In this document: one piece after another, positions 1-8,905 of the stretch | Position numbering within the stretch: the first letter of the stretch is position 1 | Layout of the letters: each line of letters opens with the position of its first letter | Source: Nocardia fluminea | Lineage (GTDB): Bacteria; Actinomycetota; Actinomycetes; Mycobacteriales; Mycobacteriaceae | Length of the DNA: 64,000 nucleotides | Direction: 5' to 3' | NCBI RefSeq assembly: GCF_002846365.1 | Contig: NZ_PJMW01000002.1 | Span: 4,278,001-4,342,000 of the forward strand | Notes under the pieces: generated by a model | What the model was told of the DNA's origin: nothing | What the model saw: only the letters and a program-made list of their open reading frames with translations | Databases searched by the model: none | Made by a program: the position numbers and the translations under genes

Positions 1-20
1 CCTGCGTACATAGAGCACGC

Positions 21-1196
21 TTGCCCGATTCGCCAGCCGGCGACACCGGGCCTCCGTCGGCCGACGTTCCAACGCCAGTCCACATCGATCTCGTTCTATT
101 GTCCACAGGAGTTCTTCTCGTGAACCTTTTCCCTGTCCTGGTCACCGGCCTGTTCGCTGGTGGTGTCTCCTGCGCCGCGGTGCAAGGCGGTTTGCTCACC
201 GGATTGATCACCCGCCAGCGCGCCGCCGCTGCGGGCGTCACCGCTGTGTCCCCGGCCTCTGCCTCGTCCACTACGGAGGCACCAGCGCTGCGTCGGTGGA
301 GTAGCCGTATCGGGGACGACCTCACCCCAGTGGGTGGGTTTCTCGCCGGAAAGCTTCTCTCGCACACTGTGTTCGGCGCCTTGCTCGGCGCGCTGGGTGG
401 CGTCTTCGAACTGTCGGTCGGGACTCGTACCTGGTTGCAGATCGGCGCCGGGCTATTGATCGTCGTCTTCGGACTCGCGCAGTTGGGAGTCCCCGGATTC
501 CGTGGCATCGTCATCGAACCGCCTGCCTCCTGGATGCGGTTGATCCGCACGCGGACCCGCTCACAGTCCGCTGTCGCGCCGGCAATGCTCGGTGTGTTGA
601 CGATCCTCATCCCGTGCGGAGTAACACTGTCGGTGGAAGCTCTCGCCCTGGCTTCGGGATCGCCGTGGTGGGGTGCGGCGACAATGGCGGTGTTCGTTCT
701 CGGCACGAGTCCTTTGTTCGCTGTTCTCGGCTACGCGGCCCGCGTTGCCGCCACCGTCTGGCGCGGACGATTGGCCTTCGTGACCGGTGTGGTCGTCTTG
801 CTCATGGGCCTCTACACCCTCAACGGTGGCTTGGAGTTGGCCGGTTCTCCGCTGGCCGCAAGCCGGTTGGCTGCGACAGTCGGGGTCGAACCGGCCCCCG
901 CCGACGGCAGTACCGCGGTAATCGCCGACGGCATGCAGACCGTGACGATCGCCGCGAGCAACCGCGCCTACGGCCCAGCCAACGCCGAAGTGAAGTCCGG
1001 CGTACCGACCACCCTCGTCATCAAGACCAAAGGCACCCAGGGCTGCATCCGGTCGTTGATCATCCCCGAACTCGACATCCAGAAGACGCTTCCTTCGACC
1101 GGCGAAACCCGCATCGATCTTGGCGTTCTGCATCCCGGCCGCCTGGACTACAGCTGCGGCATGGGTATGTATTCCGGCATCGTCACCATTTCCTGA
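21..1196 (+). CDS. TauE/SafE-like membrane protein fused to a cupredoxin domain
   Basis: 391 residues. The N-terminal two thirds (about residues 20-270) carries six or so hydrophobic segments of the sulfite-exporter TauE/SafE / UreH-like (DsbD-type) membrane domain, including a GGVSCA turn and a second half with IPCGVTLSVEAL. The last ~95 residues are an extracytoplasmic cupredoxin-like domain with a QGCIRS segment and a terminal YSCGMGMYSG segment, whose Cys and Met are typical copper ligands. This architecture is usual for metal (copper) export or delivery proteins. The gene is followed 15 bases later by a copper chaperone, so both probably act in copper handling at the membrane. The TTG at 21 is the first start available in the window, but the frame is open to the left edge, so the true start may lie outside. 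Confidence 0.8.
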   Translation: MPDSPAGDTGPPSADVPTPVHIDLVLLSTGVLLVNLFPVLVTGLFAGGVSCAAVQGGLLTGLITRQRAAAAGVTAVSPASASSTTEAPALRRWSSRIGDDLTPVGGFLAGKLLSHTVFGALLGALGGVFELSVGTRTWLQIGAGLLIVVFGLAQLGVPGFRGIVIEPPASWMRLIRTRTRSQSAVAPAMLGVLTILIPCGVTLSVEALALASGSPWWGAATMAVFVLGTSPLFAVLGYAARVAATVWRGRLAFVTGVVVLLMGLYTLNGGLELAGSPLAASRLAATVGVEPAPADGSTAVIADGMQTVTIAASNRAYGPANAEVKSGVPTTLVIKTKGTQGCIRSLIIPELDIQKTLPSTGETRIDLGVLHPGRLDYSCGMGMYSGIVTIS

Positions 1197-1211
1197 AAGG
1201 CCCGAAATTCC

Positions 1212-1427
1212 ATGGCAACACACATTTTCGAGATCCAGGGAATGCACTGCGGCAGTTGTGCGCTGCTCGTCGACGACACCCTCGAAGACCTGCCCGGGGT
1301 TCGCACCACTCAGACGTCGATGAAGAAGGGCCGTGCCACCGTCGAACTCGACCCCGCGCTGAGCAGCCCCGACGACATCGTCACGGCCATCGCGGAACTC
1401 GGTTACGTGGCGCTGCTCGTCGAGTAG
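1212..1427 (+). CDS. Heavy-metal-associated (HMA) copper chaperone, CopZ-like
   Basis: 71 residues, the usual length of a free HMA domain. The metal site GMHCGSC lies near the N-terminus (residues ~10-16) and the ferredoxin-like fold ends with ELGYVALLVE. Family members bind Cu(I) through the two cysteines and pass it to transporters or regulators. The start follows the TauE/SafE-cupredoxin gene by 15 bases, suggesting cotranscription, and a strong hairpin follows. Copper is inferred from the family and neighbours; zinc or another soft metal cannot be excluded from the sequence alone. Confidence 0.9.
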   Translation: MATHIFEIQGMHCGSCALLVDDTLEDLPGVRTTQTSMKKGRATVELDPALSSPDDIVTAIAELGYVALLVE

Positions 1428-1449
1428 CCCGATCGACCGGACAAGGCAA

Positions 1450-1481
1450 CGGCGCCGGGTTCGATAATGAACCCGGCGCCG
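1450..1481. terminator. Strong bidirectional terminator hairpin
   Basis: A perfect 13-bp inverted repeat (CGGCGCCGGGTTC at 1450-1462, its complement at 1469-1481) with a 6-base AT-rich loop sits between the converging HMA chaperone and YcnI-like genes. There is no long T-tract, as is common in actinobacteria. Confidence 0.8.
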
Positions 1482-1509
1482 ATATCAGGCCTGCCCGTGG
1501 GCAGATCGG

Positions 1510-2193
1510 CTACTCAGAACTGCGACGGGTACGGGCCAGGGCACCCACTCCCGCGACAGCGCCAAGCCCACCGAGCGCGAGTCCACCGATACCGAGCCAG
1601 CGTGCGGCCGAGTCGGAGTCGGCTTCGGTGTGGGGTGCTGCCTGGGGCGCTGCATGGGGCTTCTCGGGTTCGGTGCCATGGGAATGTCCGTCGCCCGGCT
1701 CCGCTGCCGTCAAAGCAAGGACGGGCAGCGGGAACTCAGGCTCTGCCGCACCAGCGGTGGCAGGCTGATCCCACGTGACGACCTTGCCATCGCTGTAGGT
1801 CTGCACCGCCTTGAACGCGACAGTGTCCTGCTTGGGCAGGGGACCCGCGTAGAGGACGAACCGCTGGAATTCGCCGGGCCCGACACCGGTGCCGGGCGCT
1901 GCTGTCCAGGTCACCGAGGTGGCCATCTTGTTCGGATCGCGTTGCACGACGGCGTCCCAGCCCGGCATCGGCTCGGTGCGTGCGGTCTTTAGACCGGGCA
2001 CCTCGACGGTCAACGTGGTGGTCGAGGCTTCCTCGGATTCGTTGGAGATCCGGAACGAAAGGACCGTGGAGGAACCTTGTTTCGCCCCGGGGGCCTCGAC
2101 TGCCAGATGCGCGGAGGCGACGCCGCCGCCCAGCACGGTCGCGGCCGCGACGGCACCGGTGGTGAGGGCGATCCGCCGCAGAATGGTGTTCAT
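1510..2193 (-). CDS. YcnI-like (DUF1775) secreted copper-binding protein
   Basis: 227 residues. A signal peptide ends in VASAHLAVEA, giving a mature N-terminal histidine that in the YcnI family helps form the copper site. The DUF1775 beta-sandwich follows (about residues 30-165), then a His-containing GDGHSHG linker and a single C-terminal membrane helix (LGIGGLALGGLGAVAGVGAL) with a basic tail. This is the common actinobacterial architecture. I chose the ATG at 2193 because it has an AAGGA box upstream and puts the basic residues directly before the signal helix; an ATG six codons upstream is possible. It lies downstream of the MFS gene on the same strand, in the copper locus. Confidence 0.85.
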   Translation of the reverse strand: MNTILRRIALTTGAVAAATVLGGGVASAHLAVEAPGAKQGSSTVLSFRISNESEEASTTTLTVEVPGLKTARTEPMPGWDAVVQRDPNKMATSVTWTAAPGTGVGPGEFQRFVLYAGPLPKQDTVAFKAVQTYSDGKVVTWDQPATAGAAEPEFPLPVLALTAAEPGDGHSHGTEPEKPHAAPQAAPHTEADSDSAARWLGIGGLALGGLGAVAGVGALARTRRSSE

Positions 2194-2296
2194 GTCATAT
2201 GTCCTTGTCATGGTCAGAAATGTCGGATGGCCGGGGACCCGATTGGGGGTCCTCGACGTTCAATTCCGGATGTGGCGTTCCTGACTCGGGAGCGGT

Positions 2297-3718
2297 TCAC
2301 CGCCTGGCCGCTGGTGAACCGGCGGGATTGCGGCGGCGGTCCTCGCCGATGGTCGGGCGGGGGCGTGGTGGTGGACTCGTGCGCGACGGGCTGGTCCGCT
2401 GTGGGCTGGACCGGGTCGGTGCGGGGCGCTCCTCGAGTCGGTGGCGCCCGGCTGGTAGCCGGTGGCGGCCGCTGCGGTAGACCGCCGATGTGGCGGGACG
2501 ACGATCGGCTCGTTCCAAGCGGACCAGTGCGTAGGCCGAGACGACACCAATGGCGGCGAGCCCCGCCCAGACCGCCCAGTCGATTCCGGCGTTGCGGGCG
2601 GCGCCGACCACGACGCCAGTAGCGAGGTTGCCGACAAGGATGCCGACGCCGACGACGGTGTTGTAGAACCCGTAGTGCGTGGCGACGAGCCTGTCGCCGG
2701 ACAGTGTGACGACGGTATCCATTTCGAAGGGGAAGACCGCGGCGGTGCCGATCGCCAGCAGCGTCGTCGTGCTCAACAGGGCTACGACGGCGGCGATCGT
2801 TCCGAACCGGCTCGGAGTCGGCACCACGATCAGCGGGATGAACGACGCCGCGAGGACGGTCATTCCGGCGACCAGGCTCCGGCCCGGACCCCACCTGGCC
2901 CGCAACCAGTCGGTGATGCGTAGCTGGCCGGCGACCGCGACCACGCCGGAGACGACGAACAGTGCCGAGACCAGCGTCTGGGACTGCGCGCCTGCGATGA
3001 ACTCAGCCTGCAACGGCAGCGCCAGATAGACCTGGAACGACAGAACATAGGAGCCGATCATGGCCACCGAGAACGCCAGGAACCGGCGATTGGACACTAC
3101 TGTGCGCCAGTCATCGAGAACGGAGGTCTTCGCCGTCGAGGTTTCCCCCCTGCGAGCGGGTAGTGCGAACAACTGGGCGATGGTCAGCGCCGCGAACACG
3201 ATCGCGGCGACGCCCGCGGTGACCCGGAAGTCGACCGCCATCAGCGCCAGGCCCACCAGCGGGCCGGCGAGGATCCCTGCCTGATAGAACATGTTGAACA
3301 CGGCGAAGGCCTCGACGCGACGTTCACCGGCGTCGGCCGCGAGGTACGCGCGCACGGCGGGGTTGAACAACGCACCGGCGAAGCCGGTCGCCGCGGAGGC
3401 GATCAACACCGCGGGCAGGGAGTCAGCGAAGACCAACAGCGCGAAGCCGCCGGTCCGCAGTAGACAGCCCGCGACGATCAGCGGTTTGTAGCCGAGTCGA
3501 TCGGCCAGTGTCCCGCCGATGAGGAACATGCCCTGCTGGGAGAAGTTGCGGACGCCCAAGACAAGCCCGACCGCCCACGCGGCGAGTCCCAGCGGGCCTG
3601 CCAGATATCCGGCCAGAAATGGCATCAACATGTAAAAACCCAGGTTGATGCCGAACTGGTTGACCATCAGCAGCTGTGCGGGCCGATCGAAGCTCGCGAA
3701 CTTGGCGAATACTGTCAC
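2297..3718 (-). CDS. MFS transporter, Rv0849-like
   Basis: 473 residues with about twelve hydrophobic segments, the MFS loop [12 protein letters not shown] between helices 2 and 3, and a long basic, proline-rich, non-conserved C-terminal tail (last ~70 residues). The start is a GTG at 3718 that overlaps the stop of the cysK2-like gene by four bases (GTGA), indicating translational coupling. A longer in-frame reading exists upstream but only runs antisense-frame through the cysK2-like gene. The cysK2-MFS pair downstream of an lpqS-like gene matches the copper-responsive locus Rv0847-Rv0849 in M. tuberculosis. The substrate is unknown; export of a thiol or metal-related metabolite is an inference. 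Confidence 0.85.
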   Translation of the reverse strand: MTVFAKFASFDRPAQLLMVNQFGINLGFYMLMPFLAGYLAGPLGLAAWAVGLVLGVRNFSQQGMFLIGGTLADRLGYKPLIVAGCLLRTGGFALLVFADSLPAVLIASAATGFAGALFNPAVRAYLAADAGERRVEAFAVFNMFYQAGILAGPLVGLALMAVDFRVTAGVAAIVFAALTIAQLFALPARRGETSTAKTSVLDDWRTVVSNRRFLAFSVAMIGSYVLSFQVYLALPLQAEFIAGAQSQTLVSALFVVSGVVAVAGQLRITDWLRARWGPGRSLVAGMTVLAASFIPLIVVPTPSRFGTIAAVVALLSTTTLLAIGTAAVFPFEMDTVVTLSGDRLVATHYGFYNTVVGVGILVGNLATGVVVGAARNAGIDWAVWAGLAAIGVVSAYALVRLERADRRPATSAVYRSGRHRLPAGRHRLEERPAPTRSSPQRTSPSRTSPPPRPRPTIGEDRRRNPAGSPAARR

Positions 3719-4830
3719 GATGCGAGCTCCTCCGCGGACGGCTTCCACACTGTTGTGCAGCGCGTCCAACGCTGCACAATCCGGTCGGTCGGGTGGGTGA
3801 TGGTGTCGGGTTCGACCGGTGGGGCGGCGTCGAGCAAGCCGTGCTCGTTGCAGTAGTCGTCGTTGTAGATGGTGTCGAAGTAGCGGTGGGGTCCGTCCGG
3901 GAACACGGCTGCGACGCGGGTATCTGCCTCTTGGATGCGAGCTGTCCAGCCCGCGACCAAGGCGACGGCGCCTACGCTCCACCCGCCGGTGGCGTGGTGG
4001 GTCGCGGCCAGAGTTCGGCAAGCCCAGACCGATTCGGCGGGTGCGACCCAATGGACTTCGTCGAAGGCGGCGTAGTCGACGTTGGCCGGGAAGATGCTCG
4101 ACCCCAGTCCGCGCATCAACCGTGGTCCTGCTGGTTGGCCGAAGATCGTCGAAGAGATGGTATCGACGCCGATGAGCTTCATCGCCGGGTTGAAGCGGCG
4201 CAGCACTCGTGCGACTCCGGCGGAGTGGCCGCCCGTACCGACCGCGCACACCAGCACATCGACGTTGCCGACCTGCTCGATCAGCTCGAGTGCCAACGAC
4301 TCGTAGCCGTCGACGTTGTCGGGGTTGCTGTACTGGTCCGGGCACCAAGCATCGGATTCCCGCGCCAGCAGTTCAGTCACGCGGTCGCGGCGGGCTTGTT
4401 GCCAGCCGCCGGTCGGATGGGGCTCGGCGACCATGTCGACCTTCGCACCGTAGGCAGCCAGCATTTGCGCAACGATCGGCTCGAGGCCGGGGTCGGTCAC
4501 CACGGTGACCGGATGCTGATGCACCAAGCCCGCGAGTGCGAGGCCCAAGCCGAGGGTGCCACTGGACGACTCCACAATCCGCGCGCCAGGTGCGAGGTCG
4601 CCGCGCTCTTCCGCGCAGCGCACCATGTGCAGTGCGGGTCGATCCTTCATTCCGCCAGGGTTGAATCCTTCGAGCTTGGCCCAGAAGCCGCGACCGGCCG
4701 ATGCCAATGGCTGACCTATCCACAGCACGGGTGTATTACCGACGAGTCCGCGTGGCTGATGCGTCGCTCCGGGCACTCCGAGCAATCCGGTCTCGTGCTG
4801 GATCGGCTTGGCGAGCATGACTTTGTTCAT
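3715..4830 (-). CDS. cysK2: PLP-dependent cysteine synthase family protein, CysK2-like
   Basis: 371 residues of fold-type II PLP enzyme. The PLP lysine is in [10 protein letters not shown], the substrate loop is [12 protein letters not shown], and the phosphate-binding glycine loop is [12 protein letters not shown]. tuberculosis CysK2 uses O-phosphoserine and thiosulfate to make S-sulfocysteine, and its gene is in a copper-induced cluster with lpqS and an MFS gene, the same order seen here. Specificity for the present protein is inferred from that context. The start ATG has GGAGAGAG upstream. It overlaps the MFS gene by four bases. Confidence 0.8.
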   Translation of the reverse strand: MNKVMLAKPIQHETGLLGVPGATHQPRGLVGNTPVLWIGQPLASAGRGFWAKLEGFNPGGMKDRPALHMVRCAEERGDLAPGARIVESSSGTLGLGLALAGLVHQHPVTVVTDPGLEPIVAQMLAAYGAKVDMVAEPHPTGGWQQARRDRVTELLARESDAWCPDQYSNPDNVDGYESLALELIEQVGNVDVLVCAVGTGGHSAGVARVLRRFNPAMKLIGVDTISSTIFGQPAGPRLMRGLGSSIFPANVDYAAFDEVHWVAPAESVWACRTLAATHHATGGWSVGAVALVAGWTARIQEADTRVAAVFPDGPHRYFDTIYNDDYCNEHGLLDAAPPVEPDTITHPTDRIVQRWTRCTTVWKPSAEELAS

Positions 4831-4935
4831 GTGGGGTGTCTCTCTCCTGCATCGGTGGCCACGTCAGACGGGCACCGTGATGATTCGGGCAGCGGTCCCC
4901 GGCCGAGAAGGAGAACTCGACCTGGCGCTGACCGA

Positions 4936-5355
4936 TCACCGTCGGGCGATGCAGTGCAGAGAGAGAATATTGCGGCCACGCGTGCCGGGTGGTTGGCCCG
5001 GTGGTCCGCGTACGCCGACGCCACCGGCAGGCGGAGTCGGCGAAATCGGCATCACCGCTGCGAAGGCGGCGAGCAGCATAGCCGCCAGCGTCAGCGAGAC
5101 GACGCCTGGAGGAAGTGCTTTCGCGAGGCAATGGACAGTGTCGACATCGCAGTGTGCGGTCGTGGCGGTGGGCAAGAAGAACTCGGCCAGGCCTGCGTCC
5201 GAGGCGGACGTTTCGGCTGAATCCACCGCGTGATGGTTGTCCGAGTGAGTGTGTTCGCGCACGAGTGAGCAGTCCACAGCCGGGACGACAAGCAGCGCTG
5301 CCATCAGCAGCGCGATCAGCCAGCCACCACGGCGCAATCGGACGGAGAGTTTCAC
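4936..5355 (-). CDS. lpqS: Small His-rich membrane protein, LpqS-like
   Basis: 139 residues. A basic N-terminus precedes a membrane helix (WLIALLMAALLVVPA), then a His-rich stretch (HTHSDNHH), a second helix around LTLAAMLLAAFAAV, and a conserved-looking basic end (ILSLHCIARR). Position before cysK2-like and MFS genes is that of mycobacterial lpqS, a RicR-regulated copper-induced gene; sequence recognition is weaker than the positional argument. No good lipobox is present (residue before the first Cys is Asp), so it may not be a lipoprotein. I chose the GTG at 5355, the closest start before the membrane helix; an open frame continues upstream to 5502. Confidence 0.55.
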   Translation of the reverse strand: MKLSVRLRRGGWLIALLMAALLVVPAVDCSLVREHTHSDNHHAVDSAETSASDAGLAEFFLPTATTAHCDVDTVHCLAKALPPGVVSLTLAAMLLAAFAAVMPISPTPPAGGVGVRGPPGQPPGTRGRNILSLHCIARR

Positions 5356-5383
5356 TGTGAGCCGAGGGTAACGAATATATAAC

Positions 5384-5405
5384 GGCAATGGCAATGGCAA
5401 TGGCA
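5384..5405. repeat. GGCAAT hexanucleotide microsatellite upstream of the lpqS-like gene
   Basis: Three complete GGCAAT units and a partial fourth lie 29-50 bases upstream of the GTG of the lpqS-like gene. On the - strand a TATATT box (5379-5374) sits between the repeat and the start, so the repeat occupies the place of the -35 region. Confidence 0.7.
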
Positions 5406-5571
5406 CCGCGCCAGGATTGCGCATGAGTGCTGAATTCCGGCTGGGTCGCGTGGGCGGGTAAGGCCGCGGCGCCGTACGACCATCGCGCAACATCACCATC
5501 ACACCTCCCGACCGATCGCAGTGCTTGGAACAACTTTCGAGATGTCGGACCGTCCCTGCTTCTGGGCCTGG

Positions 5572-5599
5572 TTGACAACCTCGCCGATCAATCTACTAT
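5572..5599 (+). promoter_or_regulatory. Sigma70-like promoter for the secreted His-rich protein gene
   Basis: TTGACA at 5572-5577 and TACTAT at 5594-5599 are separated by 16 bases, in an AT-rich patch of a GC-rich region upstream of the + strand genes at 5790 and 6175. A leader of about 185 bases would result. Confidence 0.5.
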
Positions 5600-5789
5600 C
5601 TCGGTACGTAAATAGTTTCTGTTGTGTGATCAGGCGCACGCACCGCGTGTCGGACACGTCGACCTCGGCATCGTCACGTCGGTGACATGCGTCGGTGACG
5701 AAATTGTGACGCGACGTCGCCCCTTTCTCGGAGGGCGAGCATGCGCCGCACAACGTCAGCAAATCCATGGGAACCAGCGAAAGGCGCCT

Positions 5790-6089
5790 ATGAACACCGC
5801 CATATCGATGCCGACAAGGTCTCGGCCGACCGCGCGGCTACTCGCGGCAACGTGCTTCGCGGCGGCGGCAACCTTGCTGACAGCAGGGCAGGCATTCGCC
5901 GCGCCCGCTTCGGCGGGCGCCGACCGCGCCGGCGGTGCCGACAATCGCGACAGCAGCTGGCACGGAAACTACCGTGCCGAAAACGGCCACCATGACAACG
6001 GCAGTGCGCAAAGCCACGGTCACGACCGCCCCGACGCCGGACGCCGCGACGGCGACCTCTGCGTCCCGCGGTGTACCGGATCGCGCTAG
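5790..6089 (+). CDS. Small secreted His/Asp/Asn-rich protein
   Basis: 99 residues. A clear signal peptide (TARLLAATCFAAAATLLTAG, cleavage after QAFA) is followed by a hydrophilic, probably disordered mature part rich in His, Gly, Asp and Asn (HGNYRAENGHHDNG, SHGHD) and a C-terminal Cys pair in CVPRC. I do not recognise a family. Histidines plus cysteines in a secreted protein beside copper genes suggest metal binding outside the membrane, an inference. The ATG at 5790 has GCGAAAGG upstream and begins the signal peptide; an open frame extends further upstream without homologous character. Confidence 0.6.
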   Translation: MNTAISMPTRSRPTARLLAATCFAAAATLLTAGQAFAAPASAGADRAGGADNRDSSWHGNYRAENGHHDNGSAQSHGHDRPDAGRRDGDLCVPRCTGSR

Positions 6090-6174
6090 CCACCGACCCC
6101 GGTCTCATCGTGGCCGCCCGTCACGGTGAAGCCGTCGAAGAACCTACCGCACCTACCGGAAGGAGGTGAGCCGG

Positions 6175-6240
6175 ATGAACCCATTGAAAATGCCGTGCGA
6201 CTGGATGTGCATGATGATGCCTTCGTGCTGTCAGATGTAG
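6175..6240 (+). CDS. 21-residue Met/Cys-rich peptide with a strong ribosome binding site
   Basis: A 21-codon frame begins at ATG 6175 immediately after AAGGAGGTGA, the best Shine-Dalgarno match in this region, and ends with TAG at 6238. Seven of its residues are Met and four are Cys (Cys at 8, 12, 18, 19; a run of three Met at 13-15), with Trp 10 and Pro 3, 7 and 16. The composition is that of a Cu(I)-binding peptide or of a metal-sensing leader peptide. It lies 85 bases after the His-rich secreted protein gene and within the copper locus. I know no family for it. Confidence 0.6.
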   Translation: MNPLKMPCDWMCMMMPSCCQM

Positions 6241-6313
6241 GCCCGTAGCGGTTGGCCCCCGCGCTTCGTTCGGGTCTGACCGCCAGGGACACATCACGCC
6301 TACCCGGTGCTCG

Positions 6314-7084
6314 TCAGTCGAAGCAATCGCCGCCGAGGTATCGCCTGGGCGAGGTGCCGACCGTTCGCCGGAAGGCTGCGAGGAACGCGCTGGCCGTTCC
6401 ATACCCGACGGCGTGCGCGACCCGGGAGACGGGCTGACCGTCGGCAAGCAGCGGCAACGCGGCCTGTAACCGTGCGTGGGTACGCCAGCGATCGAAGCTC
6501 ATCCCGGTGTCTTGCACGAACAATCGGGTGAGGGTGCGTCGGCTCAGTCCTACCGCTCGTGCATGCGCGTCCATGCTTCGGGGATCTGCTGGGTTGTCCA
6601 GCAACGCGTCGGCGACGGCGCGAACTCGGTCGTCGACGGGGTGCGGCACATCGATCGGTGTCGCGGGCAGCGGTTGCAGCAGGTCGAGGGCGACGGCCTC
6701 GGCGCGGAGTCGCTGGTCATCGGCCAATGTCTGCTGGGCGAGGTGGGCTATCAAGTGGGCCAGCAGACCGTCGACCCGGACTGGGGTGGGTTCGGTCCAG
6801 GTCACGTCGCAGCGGTCCGGTTCGAAATAGAGGCTGCACAATACGGCGTCGCGGCTGGCGCCGGTTTTGTGGACGATTCCTGCGGGGAGCCATAGCGCGC
6901 GGGTCGGTGGAACGATCCAATTCGCTTCTCCCACCGCGACACCCAGTACGCCGCTGCGTGTCCAGGCCAGCTGGTGCTGGGGGTGGTAGTGCTCGTGGGT
7001 CCACTGCCCGGCCGCGAGTGGGAAGCTGCCGACCACGATCGCGCCGACGCCGACGGGGGCGGGTTCGAAAGCAGGCTCGGACAT
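6314..7084 (-). CDS. AraC-family transcriptional regulator, NimR-like
   Basis: 256 residues: an N-terminal cupin-type sensor (EHYHPQHQLAW at about 32-42, with the metal/ligand-type histidines) and a C-terminal double HTH of AraC type (GLSRRTLTRLF at about 195, VAHAVGYGTASAFLAAFRR at about 221). It is transcribed away from a DHA2 drug exporter with 84 bases between starts. This arrangement matches NimR/NimT of Escherichia coli, where the AraC protein represses its neighbouring exporter. Regulation of the exporter is inferred from the arrangement. Confidence 0.85.
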   Translation of the reverse strand: MSEPAFEPAPVGVGAIVVGSFPLAAGQWTHEHYHPQHQLAWTRSGVLGVAVGEANWIVPPTRALWLPAGIVHKTGASRDAVLCSLYFEPDRCDVTWTEPTPVRVDGLLAHLIAHLAQQTLADDQRLRAEAVALDLLQPLPATPIDVPHPVDDRVRAVADALLDNPADPRSMDAHARAVGLSRRTLTRLFVQDTGMSFDRWRTHARLQAALPLLADGQPVSRVAHAVGYGTASAFLAAFRRTVGTSPRRYLGGDCFD

Positions 7085-7168
7085 GCCATCAGCCTATGTC
7101 CTCAACGCGCTATCATCTGGCCTGGTGACGTATCGCGGCCACCAGTGTGCGCTGCCTACCGTCGATGC

Positions 7169-8635
7169 ATGACTTCGATATCTACGGCGGAATCAGCCTC
7201 GGCGGGAGGCGCCGCCCGCCGCCGCGCGGTGCTGATCGTGCTCTGCCTCGTCCAGTTCATGCTGAATCTGGACGACAACGTGGTGAGCGTCGCTCTGCCG
7301 ACGGTGCGCGACGACCTCGGGTTCAGCACCGCGGGTCTGGCATGGGTGGTGAACGGCTACATCCTCGCCTTCGGCGGATTCCTGCTGTTGTTCGGCCGCG
7401 TGGCCGATCTACTCGGTCGACGACGGGTATTCCTCAGCGGCGTAGCGCTTTTCGGTGTAGCGAGCGTGTTTTGTGGGCTTGCGCAGGAACCATGGCAGTT
7501 GGTGGCGGGCCGGTTCATCCAGGGCTCAGGGGCGGCGATGGCGAGCCCGGCCGCGCTCGCGCTGCTCACACTGCTCTATCCGGGTGCACGCGAACGCGCC
7601 AAGGCGATCGGGGTCTGGGGCGCGACAGCCGCAGTGGGTGCCACCTCGGGATTGGTGATCTCGGGCGCCCTGACCGGGTTCGCCTCGTGGCGATGGATTT
7701 TCCTGATCAACGTGCCGGTGGTTGTCGCAGCCATGGTGCTGCTGCCGCGTTTGGTCGCGGAGAGTCGCAGTGAACGTCGCACGCGCATCGATATTTCTGG
7801 CGCGGTACTCATCGCCGGCGCACCGGTGCTACTCGTCTACGGCCTGCTGCGCGCATCCGAAACCGGTTGGGGCGGTGCCGGTTCAACGGCGGCGATGATC
7901 GGCGCCGTACTGCTTGCGGTGGCGTTCGTGGCTGTGGAGAAGCGCACGGATGAACCGTTGGTTCCGCTGTCGTTTCTGGCTTTTCGGCCACGGGCGGTGG
8001 CCAATGTCGCCACGCTGCTGTTCTCTGCGGCCTTCTACGCGATGGCTTTTCTGTTGATGCTGCACATCCAGACCGTCCTCGGCTACGGGCCTTTCACCGC
8101 GGGTCTGGCGTATCTGCCTTTCGGCGCGGGCATCCTCGCGGGAATGTGGGTGTCTTCGCGCGCGGTCGGCCGGTTCGGTGCACGCCCGGCGATAGTGGCG
8201 GGTCTGTTGATAAGCGCGGCTGGTCTGCTGTTGATGTCGGGCATCGATGGCCACGACAGCTACGTCTCGGGCGTGCTGCCCGCTTTGCTCGTCACCAGCG
8301 CGGGCTGCGGGATGAGCTTGCCCGCCTTGGCGGTCACCGCGCTCACCGGCACCAATGGGGACAACGCTGGCATCGGTTCTGCTGTCCTCACTTCGGTCCA
8401 GCAAGTTGGCGGCGCAGTAGGTTTAGCGATCCTGGTAACTCTGGCTACACGACGTAGTGACACCTTGGCCGAGTCGATCGGCGCAGAGCCTGCCGCGGTA
8501 CAAGCGTTTTCCTACGCACTTACCGTCGCTGCCGCACTTGTCGGGCTCGCCGCGGTTCTGATCGCCACGATGTTGCGCTCTCGTCCTTCGACTTTCGCTG
8601 CCACACCCACGGAAGCTCCATCGACCGCGCCTTGA
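7169..8635 (+). CDS. MFS drug exporter, EmrB/QacA (DHA2) type
   Basis: 488 residues with about fourteen hydrophobic segments. Family motifs include LDDNVVSVALPTVRDDLGF after helix 1 (the DHA2 D1 motif region) and RVADLLGRRRVFLSG (motif A). The ATG at 7169 places the basic ARRRAV segment directly before helix 1; upstream in-frame codons overlap the divergent promoter and are rejected. Proton-driven export of a toxic organic compound is expected; substrate unknown. Probably controlled by the divergent AraC regulator. Confidence 0.85.
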   Translation: MTSISTAESASAGGAARRRAVLIVLCLVQFMLNLDDNVVSVALPTVRDDLGFSTAGLAWVVNGYILAFGGFLLLFGRVADLLGRRRVFLSGVALFGVASVFCGLAQEPWQLVAGRFIQGSGAAMASPAALALLTLLYPGARERAKAIGVWGATAAVGATSGLVISGALTGFASWRWIFLINVPVVVAAMVLLPRLVAESRSERRTRIDISGAVLIAGAPVLLVYGLLRASETGWGGAGSTAAMIGAVLLAVAFVAVEKRTDEPLVPLSFLAFRPRAVANVATLLFSAAFYAMAFLLMLHIQTVLGYGPFTAGLAYLPFGAGILAGMWVSSRAVGRFGARPAIVAGLLISAAGLLLMSGIDGHDSYVSGVLPALLVTSAGCGMSLPALAVTALTGTNGDNAGIGSAVLTSVQQVGGAVGLAILVTLATRRSDTLAESIGAEPAAVQAFSYALTVAAALVGLAAVLIATMLRSRPSTFAATPTEAPSTAP

Positions 8636-8639
8636 ACTA

Positions 8640-8905
8640 CGCGGAGCGCCGAGCGTTCGAGCGTAAAGACGCAGGCCGTCAAGGCCGACGATAACGGTGG
8701 ACCCTCGTGGCCGACCATGTCCCGCGGGAGTGGGAGATGCCCGATAAGGTCACAGAGCGATAGGACGATGATGAAGCCGACCGAGATTGCCAGGTTCGCG
8801 ATCACGACGCGCCGGGCCCCGCGTGACAGTTCGATGACCGCGATCGTGGTCAGGTCGTCGCCGACGACAACAGTGTCGGCGGTCTGCAGGTCCGGCCACC
8901 CCCGA
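8640..8905 (-). pseudogene. C-terminal remnant of a heavy-metal P-type ATPase, frameshifted
   Basis: Reading the - strand from about 8895, the end of a P1B-type ATPase is recognisable: LQTADTVVVGDDLT (after the missing GDGxND hinge), then SRGARRVVIANLAISV and the paired terminal helices, as far as DMVGHEG. There the frame shifts and the typical family ending GSTVIVGLDGLRLYAR continues in another frame (about 8640-8690). The phosphorylation domain and most membrane helices are absent. It abuts an ArsR remnant head to head. Confidence 0.7.

Noticed and set aside
2297..4348. 683-codon reading of the MFS gene
   Set aside because: The first ~210 codons run through the cysK2-like gene in another frame. 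The GTG at 3718 coupled to its stop gives a normal 473-residue transporter.
5499..5768. 89-codon frame on - opposite the promoter of the secreted His-rich gene
   Set aside because: No family, no ribosome site, and it overlaps a good promoter on the other strand.
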